Positions 17,883 through 25,890 of a stretch of 64,000 nt of DNA are shown in pieces. Source of the DNA: Paenibacillus sp. FSL H3-0469. Lineage in GTDB: Bacteria > Bacillota > Bacilli > Paenibacillales > Paenibacillaceae. The stretch's first letter is position 1, and every line of letters begins with the position of its first letter. The translations under genes were made by a program, and so were the position numbers. The notes beneath the pieces were generated by a model. That model was given only the letters and a program-made list of their open reading frames with translations, was not told where the DNA came from and did not search any database. Where the stretch lies: assembly GCF_038051945.1 (NCBI RefSeq), contig NZ_CP150302.1, positions 2,976,001-3,040,000 of the forward strand. Direction: 5' to 3'.

Positions 17883-18966
17883 GCAGGTTCCCTCCAAGCA
17901 GAAATTTAACTACCTTTACCGAGACACCTTGGGCCAGATACCCTTCCGGCGCCTCCCAATCAGGCTTAAGCGACGTCATCAGCACGGTGCAGCGCAGAAT
18001 GCTGTTCTGTTCTACCCCGGACACTACATTACTTCCGCAATCGACGGTCTCCGGGCGTTCTGTTGTCCGGCGTATGGTCACCGTAGGTACTCCCATCAGG
18101 CAACATTCTTCTTGAACGGTGCCGCTGTCGGTAATGGCGCACAGGGCATAACGTTCCAGATGAACAAAGTCAAAAAATCCGAAGGGTTCGTGAAACTCCA
18201 CCAGCGGGTTCATAGTCAGCGGGAACTGCTCCGTAAGCTTGGAGCGTGTACGGGGATGAATGCTGCAGATCAGGCGGAGCCCCAACTGCTCAGCCACCAG
18301 GTTCAGCCCGGACATAATCTGGAGCAGTGACTCCGGATCATCGACATTCTCGGCCCGGTGGGCAGTCACCAGCAGATACCGGCCGGCTTCAAGCTTCAGC
18401 CGGGACAGGATGTCGCTGGCAGCGATTTGCTCTTCGTAATGCGTAATTACCTCATGGATGGGATTACCGGTTAGCACGATACGCTGGCTGGGGAACCCTT
18501 CGCTAAGCAGATGTCTTTTACTCTGCTGGGTATACGGCATATTTATGGTGGAGACGGCATCTATGACACGGCGGTTTTTCTCCTCCGGCACTTTCAGATC
18601 GTAACAGCGGTTGCCTGCTTCCATATGCACCACAGGGATGCCCATCCGCTCGGCCAGAATGGCACACAGCGCACTGTTGGTATCACCCAGCAGCAGCACG
18701 CGGTCCGGCTGCTCCTGAAGCAGAATGCTCTCCAGGCTGCCGAACATAGCGGCCAGCTGGCCCCCGAGTCCGGCCTGCTTATCCTGCAGCACGTAGTCCG
18801 GTGCGCGGAGTCCCAGCTCGGCGAAGAATACCCCGCTGAGGCTGGCCGTGAAATTCTGTCCCGTATGCACCAGCACATGCCGATCCGCATGCCGGTCCAG
18901 CAGCGGAATGATGACGCTAAGGCGGATGATCTCGGGCCGTGTGCCCAAAATCGTCATGATCTTCAT
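17872..18966 (-). CDS. wecB: non-hydrolysing UDP-N-acetylglucosamine 2-epimerase family protein
   Basis: A 364-residue enzyme with ILGTRPEIIRLSVII, HTGQNF, LLGDTNSAL, HMEAGNRCYD and PEEKNRRVID, all standard for WecB/MnaA/CapG epimerases, and EECCLMGVPTVTIRRTTERP near the C-terminus. In isolation it would make UDP-ManNAc. Directly upstream of the 4,6-dehydratase and reductase, it more likely inverts C2 of the 6-deoxy intermediate, as CapG/WbjD/WbvD do. It is the second gene of the operon, 51 nt after the tailed glycosyltransferase. Confidence 0.92.
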   Translation of the reverse strand: MKIMTILGTRPEIIRLSVIIPLLDRHADRHVLVHTGQNFTASLSGVFFAELGLRAPDYVLQDKQAGLGGQLAAMFGSLESILLQEQPDRVLLLGDTNSALCAILAERMGIPVVHMEAGNRCYDLKVPEEKNRRVIDAVSTINMPYTQQSKRHLLSEGFPSQRIVLTGNPIHEVITHYEEQIAASDILSRLKLEAGRYLLVTAHRAENVDDPESLLQIMSGLNLVAEQLGLRLICSIHPRTRSKLTEQFPLTMNPLVEFHEPFGFFDFVHLERYALCAITDSGTVQEECCLMGVPTVTIRRTTERPETVDCGSNVVSGVEQNSILRCTVLMTSLKPDWEAPEGYLAQGVSVKVVKFLLGGNLHVQ

Positions 18967-19017
18967 GGGTTCACTCCCCTTTGATTATGTCCTGCCTTCA
19001 GGAACCGGGCAGGCTGC

Positions 19018-20553
19018 TCAAGATGCCTTACGCCGCCGCTTGCTCCGGCGGCTTCCGGCATGGCCCGCGCGGCGCTTCTTGCCGCCGCTGGCCCGCCTGC
19101 GCGCGGAGCTTGCCGCGCGCTTCTTGCGGCGCGGGCTCTTTCCCGCCGCGCTGCTCCGGGACTTGGCGCGGCGCAGCCTGCCGCGCCGCAGCTTCGCGGC
19201 CCGCAGCCGTGCGGCGCGGCGCCCGGACTTCCCCCGCGTCGGCGCTGCCGCGGGGGCGCTCTTCCCGCCCGCCGGCGCAGCTGCGGGCAGGGCTTCCAAG
19301 CCGCCGCTGAGCTGCGGCGGCTGGAGGCAGTAGCGGAGATGCCACCTCTCCGCTAAGCCTTGCAGCCGGGCGCGGTAAGCCGCCGGGCCGTAGACGGCCT
19401 CGATATGCTCCCGCGCCTGCCGGCCAATGCCGGCCGCCATCGCCTGGTCGGCCAGCAGCGCGTTCACCCGTGCGGCCAGCGCATCGATGTCTCCCGCTGG
19501 CACGAGCAGCTCGCCGCAGCCTGCGGCGTTCAGGATCTCCCGCAGGCCGCCGGAATCATAAGCGACGACCGGCTTGCTGAAGGCATAGCCCTCCAGGGCC
19601 GTCATGCCGAAGCCTTCCCGGATCAGGCTGGGGACAACGAGCAGATCCATCGCGCAGTAAGCGGCCGGCAGACATTCTTCATATCCGACAAACCGGAAGC
19701 GTGAGGTCAGTCCCTCCAGCTTCACCTTGCGGACACAGCGCTCATAGTAGCTTTTATCCCCGGGAGTCCCCACTACGAGGTAGCGGGCAGCCGGATGCTG
19801 CTCATGCACCAGAACCGCCATCTTGACGAAATGCTCCAGCCCCTTCTCCTTATTAATGAAGGAAGAGACATAGCCGATCAGCGGGTCCCCCGGAGCAATC
19901 TTCAGCTCACTCCGCCGTTCCCCGCGCAGCTTGCTCCAAGCCTCGAACATCAAATCCCCGTCACTCCATGACGGAGGCAGCTGGGTCACCTTGCTATCGC
20001 GGATCTCCTCGGGGAAGCACGCTGCCGCTGTCTGTGAAATCGCCAGAATCTCATCGCTGTGGTTGTGGATCAGCTCTACGCTGACCGGGGTGAACTCGTT
20101 GTCTGTGATGGTCTCCGAGATCTTCCAGATCACCGGTATGCCCAGTGTCTTCGCCGCGATTGGCGGCAGGGCATGCACACAGGTGCTGGTGATCACGAAC
20201 GACGGACGGAGCTCCGCAAGCCAGTGCGTCAGCTCGTGATACTCCCGGCCCTCCTGCAGCTTGCGGATATCTGCCGGAAGACCGGCATAAGGGGTATACA
20301 CTCCATAGACCAGCGGAATAGACATCAGCCGGACCTGAAGGCCGTAGCTCCGGGCCAGCTGTGTCAGCTTCCCGTCCTGCGGAGCTACGAGGATACAATT
20401 GAAGTAAGGAGACAACTCCCGGCTGAAGAATAACAGCAGCTTCTCCGCACCCGTAATACTGCGCGTGTTGGAGACATGGGAAAAGAGGACGATCGTCGCT
20501 TTGTCGGCCATGGTGTCTCGGCGCTCCCCTGCGAAGGGCTGTGGAGCAGCCAT
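19018..20553 (-). CDS. glycosyltransferase family 4 with a polybasic C-terminal tail
   Basis: Residues about 15-415 form a GT-B transferase: VLFSHVSNTRSITGAEKLLL, ISSFINKEKGLEHFVKM-type donor domain start, and REGFGMTALEGYAFSKPVVA. The last 90-100 residues are almost only Lys, Arg, Ala, Ser and Gly, with runs such as SRRSKRRRKAS at the very end. The tail-coding DNA (about 19020-19330) is extremely GC-rich. It is the first gene of the nine-gene operon. The start at 20553 has AGGAGGTGA very close; an ATG at 20511 is an alternative. The tail may tether the enzyme to an acidic spore-layer protein or polymer; that is inferred. Confidence 0.88.
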   Translation of the reverse strand: MAAPQPFAGERRDTMADKATIVLFSHVSNTRSITGAEKLLLFFSRELSPYFNCILVAPQDGKLTQLARSYGLQVRLMSIPLVYGVYTPYAGLPADIRKLQEGREYHELTHWLAELRPSFVITSTCVHALPPIAAKTLGIPVIWKISETITDNEFTPVSVELIHNHSDEILAISQTAAACFPEEIRDSKVTQLPPSWSDGDLMFEAWSKLRGERRSELKIAPGDPLIGYVSSFINKEKGLEHFVKMAVLVHEQHPAARYLVVGTPGDKSYYERCVRKVKLEGLTSRFRFVGYEECLPAAYCAMDLLVVPSLIREGFGMTALEGYAFSKPVVAYDSGGLREILNAAGCGELLVPAGDIDALAARVNALLADQAMAAGIGRQAREHIEAVYGPAAYRARLQGLAERWHLRYCLQPPQLSGGLEALPAAAPAGGKSAPAAAPTRGKSGRRAARLRAAKLRRGRLRRAKSRSSAAGKSPRRKKRAASSARRRASGGKKRRAGHAGSRRSKRRRKAS

Positions 20554-20749
20554 TCACCTCCTAATTTTGAATGCACACAATCTGCTATCACTCAGCAGTG
20601 CTCCTGCTTGGGACGGGTATATTAGCTGACAGGCTAACATCTCTGCCCGGTACTCCAGTATATTGAGGGGGCACAGATGCCGGCACGACACCTGTCCCCT
20701 GTGATACGCACATTTTGCTGACAGCCTGTTCTACGATTGCCCTGCTGCC

Positions 20750-21883
20750 TTACCCGTAAATAATAGTGAGCAGCTGACCCAGACGTCTGGCATACGTATG
20801 ATCCCTCAGCGTGCGTTCGAAGGCGCGGAGAGACATCTCCCGGCGCTCTTCCTCGTGCGTCAGATAGTACTGGATTTTGTCCATCAGCTCGCGGGGGCTG
20901 GAGTAGGTGTCGATCTCTTCGCCCACCTTGTAGAAGGAGCCGAGATCGTCACGGGCATCGCAGAGCTGCAGCGTGCCGCTGGCAGCAATCTCGAACGTAC
21001 GCGGATTCGGCGATACGGCCGGAATATACAGCGTGTTATTGTTGACGGCATCGTCGATATGCGAGCGGTGAAGGTTGATCACAATTTTCGAGCCGCTGTA
21101 AGTTACAGCCGTCTCCTGAGGGGACATCCACTTGCCGATCTCAATCCGGTCGCCATAGAGCGGAGCTTCCGGCAACCGGTCCCACCAGATTCCGTTAATG
21201 ACCGTGTTGTAGCTCATCAGCTCCGGCATAATATCGCGGAAGAAATTAATCCGGTTCCAGTACGCGGACCCGATGAAGCTGACATCCCGGCTGACCGGCG
21301 ACCGACCGGTAGTCGGACGGTAATGCTCACGGTGCGCGGCAAAAGGCAGATAGTGGACCTCCGTGCAGCCCAGGCCGCGGTAGATCTCTACGCAATTACG
21401 CTCCAGTGTGAATACAAAGTCATAGTGGGCCACAATCTTCATTGTGAAGTCCGTGTAATACGGATCATCGGTCAGCCAGATTGCGGTCTTGATGCCCTGG
21501 CCGCGCAGAATAGCCACCTGCTCCAGCGGCAAATCCAGACCATCCAGCACCAGCACGAGATCCGGACGCTGGGCGGCTGCCAGCTCCACCAGATTCTGGC
21601 GCACATCGGTAATCGTGACCTGGACCGTCTGCCGCTGCAGAGCGAAGAGCACTGCATCATCCAGCGGAGAATACGGGTATCCCTTGCCTGAAGCCACGTA
21701 CATCACATGGATATTCCTTACCGGCTGCGGCTCCTCCGGGCGTCCGTCCAGCACAGCCAGCCGTCCCCGAAGATAGCCTTCGTCATAACCGCCTTTGAAG
21801 CCGGTCAGGCGGCCCCGCAGCTTCTCTTCCTCCGCAGGGGTTCTCGGCAATGGCGGGGCAGGCATAATAAATTCATTGTTCAT
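20750..21883 (-). CDS. CgeB-like spore maturation glycosyltransferase
   Basis: A 377-residue protein of the CgeB type: an N-terminal segment, a DUF3880-like first Rossmann domain (WLTDDPYYTDFT, HYDFVFTLERNCVEIYRGLG) and a C-terminal glycosyltransferase domain (VINLHRS, NPRTFEIAASGTLQLCDARDDL). In B. subtilis CgeB acts in maturation of the outer spore layer. A short GGYDEGYLRGRLA motif precedes the first domain and recurs in the next gene and in the small protein at 30482-30883. The start is ATG 21883 after AAGGAG; 21907 is an alternative. It is the second gene of a two-gene operon. Confidence 0.87.
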   Translation of the reverse strand: MNNEFIMPAPPLPRTPAEEEKLRGRLTGFKGGYDEGYLRGRLAVLDGRPEEPQPVRNIHVMYVASGKGYPYSPLDDAVLFALQRQTVQVTITDVRQNLVELAAAQRPDLVLVLDGLDLPLEQVAILRGQGIKTAIWLTDDPYYTDFTMKIVAHYDFVFTLERNCVEIYRGLGCTEVHYLPFAAHREHYRPTTGRSPVSRDVSFIGSAYWNRINFFRDIMPELMSYNTVINGIWWDRLPEAPLYGDRIEIGKWMSPQETAVTYSGSKIVINLHRSHIDDAVNNNTLYIPAVSPNPRTFEIAASGTLQLCDARDDLGSFYKVGEEIDTYSSPRELMDKIQYYLTHEEERREMSLRAFERTLRDHTYARRLGQLLTIIYG

Positions 21884-21915
21884 GAGTATTCGCTCCTTTT
21901 GATCCATAATGAAAT

Positions 21916-23013
21916 TCACCCTCTTGAAGTAAGAACACCCAGTAAATGAGGCAGACGCGAAGTAAAGGTATGCCGGCGCAGCGTGGTCTGCAGTGCCCGC
22001 AACGCATACCCGCGGCGCTCCTTCTCGTGCTTCAGGTAATAATCAATTTTGCGCTTCAGCTCATCGGCAGAAGCGAAGGTCTCCAGATCGCGGCCCGGCT
22101 TGTAGTGGATATCCAGATCCTGCCGGATATCGGTCAGCTGCATCGTCCCGCAGGCGCTGATCTCATAGGTCCGGGGATTAATGGAGAGGGACGGCAGCTG
22201 GAACGTATTCCGGTTGTCCATCCCTCCTTCCCAGGGCCGGTGGATATTGATGACCAGCTTGGCGCCGCTGTAATAATTGGCGGTCTCCTCCGGCGGGATG
22301 AAGCCCTCTCTGATGTACGGAGACAGCTCCTCGAAGTGGGCTAGCCGCTCCCAGAACCCCCCGGCGATCAGCACCTTCTTCCCCCGCAGGAAGGGGACCA
22401 GCTCATCGAACAGCTCCGTACGGTTGCGGAAGGCATTGCCGATGAACACGACATCATAGTGATATTGCGGTCCGGTGTGGCGCGGATAGAACATCTGGGG
22501 GTTGACGCACAGCGGAAGGTAGTGCACAGACGCCGTCCCCAGCGAACGGTAGAATTCCACACAGCCCAGCTCATGCGTGAATACATAATCGTAATGCCGG
22601 CAGATGACGGATGTGTCCTCGGTGAAATAAGGATCATCCACGAACCAGATCGCCGCCGGGATACCCAGCTGCCGTATTGCCGTAATTTGCTCCAAATGAT
22701 TCTCCGGAAATACATGCAGCCCGTTCATCACCAGCACCGCCTCCGGCAATTCGCGCGCTGCCACCTCCAGCATAGTTTCCGGAGGACAGATGATCAGCTC
22801 GCTTACCAGCAGCCGCAGTGCTTCTGCGACTCCCGCATCGATAGCCTGAAACCCCTGGGGAACATACATCAGTTTTAACGGCTGGCGTTCCCCCACTTCA
22901 GGGGTATTCAGGCGCTTCACGGCTTCGCACAGGCCGAGATGGTACCCTTGCAGATAACCATCCCGGTAATCCCGTGGAAGCCCGCCTCTCTTTTTTGTTT
23001 TCACGGCCTTCAC
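21916..23013 (-). CDS. CgeB-like spore maturation glycosyltransferase
   Basis: A 365-residue paralogue of the next gene with the same order: basic N-terminus (KTKKRGG), DYRDGYLQGYHLGL motif, IWFVDDPYFTEDTS, HYDYVFTHELGCVEFYRSLG, then VINIHRPW and NPRTYEISACGTMQLTDIRQDL. It probably acts as a glycosyltransferase on the spore surface glycan. The GTG start at 23013 is not strongly supported; a GTG four codons in is also possible. The downstream gene begins 33 bases beyond the stop or overlaps it, depending on the start used. Confidence 0.87.
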   Translation of the reverse strand: MKAVKTKKRGGLPRDYRDGYLQGYHLGLCEAVKRLNTPEVGERQPLKLMYVPQGFQAIDAGVAEALRLLVSELIICPPETMLEVAARELPEAVLVMNGLHVFPENHLEQITAIRQLGIPAAIWFVDDPYFTEDTSVICRHYDYVFTHELGCVEFYRSLGTASVHYLPLCVNPQMFYPRHTGPQYHYDVVFIGNAFRNRTELFDELVPFLRGKKVLIAGGFWERLAHFEELSPYIREGFIPPEETANYYSGAKLVINIHRPWEGGMDNRNTFQLPSLSINPRTYEISACGTMQLTDIRQDLDIHYKPGRDLETFASADELKRKIDYYLKHEKERRGYALRALQTTLRRHTFTSRLPHLLGVLTSRG

Positions 23014-23206
23014 CCTGCCCCGTTAGATTCTCAAGACAGTAGTACTATATGCGGAGTCAGCATCCGCCTCATGGACATCTGTCTGTGTCGCGGCGAAATT
23101 GGCATATGCCCCCCGTCTTTCGCCCGCTTGGCCCGAACCTCTGCAGATTCCGTCCACTCTTGTCCATGCAGAGGCAGGGTCTGCACACCGGCGCCTATTC
23201 AAATCC

Positions 23207-23283
23207 TTTGCGGGGGCCCCATAACAGCCCCACAAAGTGAGGCCATACTCTGAAGCTTACTCAAGTACTTTGCGGGGGCCCCA
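23207..23283. repeat. direct and inverted TTTGCGGGGGCCCCA repeats upstream of the ATPase gene
   Basis: TTTGCGGGGGCCCCA occurs at 23207-23221 and 23269-23283. Between them, CCCCACAAAGT (23229-23239) is nearly the inverse of ACTTTGCGGGG (23267-23277). The pair lies 45-120 bp before the start at 23330, in the 316-base gap between two divergent genes. It could be an operator or a folded leader. I see no other gene in this gap. Confidence 0.5.
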
Positions 23284-23329
23284 AGAATCATCTACAATTA
23301 GGGAAAACCTACTGAGGAGGCACTAAGAT

Positions 23330-24097
23330 ATGAGTTCAATCTATGGCCCTATGCTGTATCTGCGCCATGTCGAGCTGCTGCGGGATGCAGTCCCTTCCTT
23401 CGGGAGCTATCCGTTTCATCTGCCGGTGGTACGAACCTTGGAACGGCTTGCTTTTCAGAAACAGGTCACTTTTCTTGTGGGGGAGAACGGTAGCGGGAAG
23501 TCTACCTTGCTGGAAGGCATTGCTGCTGCCTGGGGGTTCAATCCGGAAGGGGGGACGCTGAATTTCTCATTCCATACCCGTGCCTCGCATTCAAGCCTTC
23601 ATGAATACCTGCGGATTGCCAGAGGGGTACGGCGGCCGAAGGACGGCTTTTTCCTGCGTGCGGAGAGCTATTACAATGTGGCTTCTTATATCGATAAGCT
23701 GGATGAGGAGCCGGGCATGGGGAACCGGATTAAAGATTCTTATGGAGGAAGCTCGCTGCATGAGCAGTCGCATGGAGAATCCTTCTTCTCCACGTTCGTT
23801 CACCGCTTCAGCGGGCAGGGCATCTATATTCTGGACGAGCCCGAGGCCGCTTTGTCTCCCCTGCGGCAGATGTCACTGCTGGCGCGGATGCATGAGCTGG
23901 CGGAGCAGAATTCCCAGTTCATCATCGCCACCCACTCCCCAATCCTGATGTCCTATCCGGGTGCGGATATTCTCCTGCTGCAGGGAGAGAGCATCACGCC
24001 TGTTGCGCTGGAGGACACAGAGCATTACACGGTCACCCGCGCCTTCATGATGAACCGGGAGAAGATGCTCCGCGAGCTGCTGGGCGATGATTTTTGA
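23330..24097 (+). CDS. AAA-family ATPase (ABC/SMC-like, single domain)
   Basis: A 255-residue P-loop ATPase: Walker A VGENGSGKST near residue 47, an ABC-like FSTFVHRFSGQG signature region, Walker B IYILDEPEAAL, and the H-loop IIATHSPILM. Proteins of this build (AAA_21/AAA_15 type) lack membrane partners and are soluble. Their function is mostly unknown, with some in DNA-related or anti-phage roles. The start is ATG 23330 after AGGAGG. It is a single-gene unit, convergent with the Spo0E-like gene. No partner nuclease is adjacent. Confidence 0.85.
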   Translation: MSSIYGPMLYLRHVELLRDAVPSFGSYPFHLPVVRTLERLAFQKQVTFLVGENGSGKSTLLEGIAAAWGFNPEGGTLNFSFHTRASHSSLHEYLRIARGVRRPKDGFFLRAESYYNVASYIDKLDEEPGMGNRIKDSYGGSSLHEQSHGESFFSTFVHRFSGQGIYILDEPEAALSPLRQMSLLARMHELAEQNSQFIIATHSPILMSYPGADILLLQGESITPVALEDTEHYTVTRAFMMNREKMLRELLGDDF

Positions 24098-24108
24098 CCC
24101 CTGAATAT

Positions 24109-24147
24109 TAAAAAAAGACACTCCGCGGCGTTAACCGTCAAAGTGTC
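24109..24147 (-). terminator. terminator after the Spo0E-like gene
   Basis: Read on the minus strand, AGACACT and AGTGTCT pair around a 19-nt loop and are followed by seven T. It lies between two converging genes. Confidence 0.75.
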
Positions 24148-24178
24148 TCTTGTATTGGTATAGCTGCTCAGTAATTCT

Positions 24179-24352
24179 CTAATAAAGCTGATCATCCTTC
24201 TCCGTATTACAATCACTGTATTCATTCAGGAGCGCATCCAGCTTCACCGATTGGCGGAGTACCCGGACATCCTGCATCCCGTACTCCAAGGCTAGTTTGT
24301 TCAGTTCCTGTCTTGCCTGTTCAATCTTATCCTTATATTCTTCATTCCCCAT
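24179..24352 (-). CDS. Spo0E-like sporulation regulatory protein
   Basis: A 57-residue protein matching the Spo0E/YisI/YnzD pattern: one helix (KIEQARQELNKLALEYG), a turn, and VLRQSVKLDALLNEY. The usual S-Q-x-L-D core reads Q-S-V-K-L-D here. Family members dephosphorylate Spo0A-P and so delay sporulation. The start is ATG 24352 after AAGGGGG; a longer frame from 24418 would add sequence not seen in the family. It is a lone gene with its own terminator. Confidence 0.82.
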   Translation of the reverse strand: MGNEEYKDKIEQARQELNKLALEYGMQDVRVLRQSVKLDALLNEYSDCNTEKDDQLY

Positions 24353-24468
24353 AGCGGCCCCCTTGTAGGATGAGGCTGTATCAAGCCATTTCCACTCTTT
24401 TACTAAAGTTCCAAACACATTGTATTCTATAATCCGCTAGGGGTCAATTAAGGGTTTGACATGACAGG

Positions 24469-25881
24469 TTATTTCAGCAGCCTCGTCAGCTTATGCAGCG
24501 TCCAGCCCAGCATCGCCACCGCCATCATATCGAAGCAGACATTGAACAGGAACAGATGCTTGCCGATATCCGCACGGCCGTCACCGAGGATCGGAACCAG
24601 GAACGAGAACAGCCCGATCAGTCCCAGCAGCATCATCATTTCTCCGGCGATCCGCCCCGCTACCTCCTTCGTACGGAAGTATTGATAGAACACTCCGGCG
24701 TAATACACTAGATAGAAAATAGCCAGGAATCCGAGAGAATGAGGCAGATGCTTGTTCTTAAGCTCGCTCCACCCGCTGTACATTCCTGCTACCGCGCCCG
24801 CAGGCTTACCCTCGCTTTTCTCATAGCTTCCGAGGTAGTAGGGACGGATGGACATGCTGTTAGCAGCCGCATACTTCATATTCTCTATTAACCGGCCGGG
24901 ATGTTTCATATAAAAGAAAAGCACATCCTTATGCGATACACGGTCATAGAAATCCGGAACCAGCGATGGATCATCCTGCTTGATCGCCGTATCTGTCTGG
25001 AAATAGTTGGTCCCCGCCAGTACCTCCAGGCGCTCCGGCAGCCCCAGGTCGCGCAGATCACCGCGCACATCCGGTGATTCATTCAGAATGCCGAAGAACA
25101 CCGTCTGATACAGGTTGATATGCTTAAGCTCCTTCGGCGCTGTCACGTACATAATCACTGATACCAGCGCTGTAGCCACCCCAAGCCCAAGTGCCAGCTT
25201 GCGCCAGTTGCCTGTTCCATGCAGCGTCCGCAGGCGCAGGAAGATCAGCGCAAAAGCGAGGCCGACGGGGGCATTCTGGATTTTGGAGCAGATCAGGAAC
25301 AGCACGGCCACGAAGAACAGCGTAAGTCCTTTGGAGGACGGCTGCTCCTGGAAGATAAGCCTCAGGCCCAGCGCGAACGTGAGCAGCATGAAGACCATCG
25401 ACACGGGTTCGCCGAACAGGGAGTTGAAATAAGCCAGATAGCCGATATCGTAGAACACAAACAGCATTCCCGCGCCCAGCAGCAGGCCCGTGGCATAGGA
25501 GCTTTTCACGCCCAGCTTGACGATCATCCACGTGGCAGCCAGCAGCAGTACTCCATATACAATTGCCAGAAGACGGATATCGAAGTAACTGCCGTGAAAT
25601 AAGCCCGCAAGCAGCCTTGGCACCAGCACCAGCAGAATTTGCGAGGACGGGTAGAAGCCCTTGAACAGATCATCATAGGCAAATTTAGAATGACTATAGC
25701 TGAAGAAACGGTCAGCATAATCCTCCCCGGCATCAAAATAATTCAGTCCGACCGTATTCATCATCCGCAGGAAATCGCCGTTATCGGCAACGCCGGTGAA
25801 GGGCCGCACGAACAGCAGATAGAGGATCAGCACAGCACCGGCCAGCGAGATGAGAACCTCGGGTTTCCATAGTCTTTTCAT
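24469..25881 (-). CDS. polytopic membrane protein, probable GT-C-type glycan transferase
   Basis: A 470-residue protein with about ten membrane segments. The loop after the first helix (FTGVADNGDFLRMM) contains acidic residues placed like the catalytic Asp of GT-C enzymes. A large extracytoplasmic loop follows (about residues 260-360), and then three C-terminal helices. I connect it loosely with WsfD-like hexose transferases of S-layer glycan clusters, without proof. It follows the LtaS-like gene by 9 nt and has its own AGGAGG, so the pair probably modify the same lipid-linked or wall polymer. Confidence 0.7.
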   Translation of the reverse strand: MKRLWKPEVLISLAGAVLILYLLFVRPFTGVADNGDFLRMMNTVGLNYFDAGEDYADRFFSYSHSKFAYDDLFKGFYPSSQILLVLVPRLLAGLFHGSYFDIRLLAIVYGVLLLAATWMIVKLGVKSSYATGLLLGAGMLFVFYDIGYLAYFNSLFGEPVSMVFMLLTFALGLRLIFQEQPSSKGLTLFFVAVLFLICSKIQNAPVGLAFALIFLRLRTLHGTGNWRKLALGLGVATALVSVIMYVTAPKELKHINLYQTVFFGILNESPDVRGDLRDLGLPERLEVLAGTNYFQTDTAIKQDDPSLVPDFYDRVSHKDVLFFYMKHPGRLIENMKYAAANSMSIRPYYLGSYEKSEGKPAGAVAGMYSGWSELKNKHLPHSLGFLAIFYLVYYAGVFYQYFRTKEVAGRIAGEMMMLLGLIGLFSFLVPILGDGRADIGKHLFLFNVCFDMMAVAMLGWTLHKLTRLLK

Positions 25882-25890
25882 AACATCCTC

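Noticed and set aside
19028..19356. Open frames in all frames over the tail of the 19018-20553 gene
   Set aside because: Very high GC keeps all frames open; only the minus frame continues a recognised glycosyltransferase.
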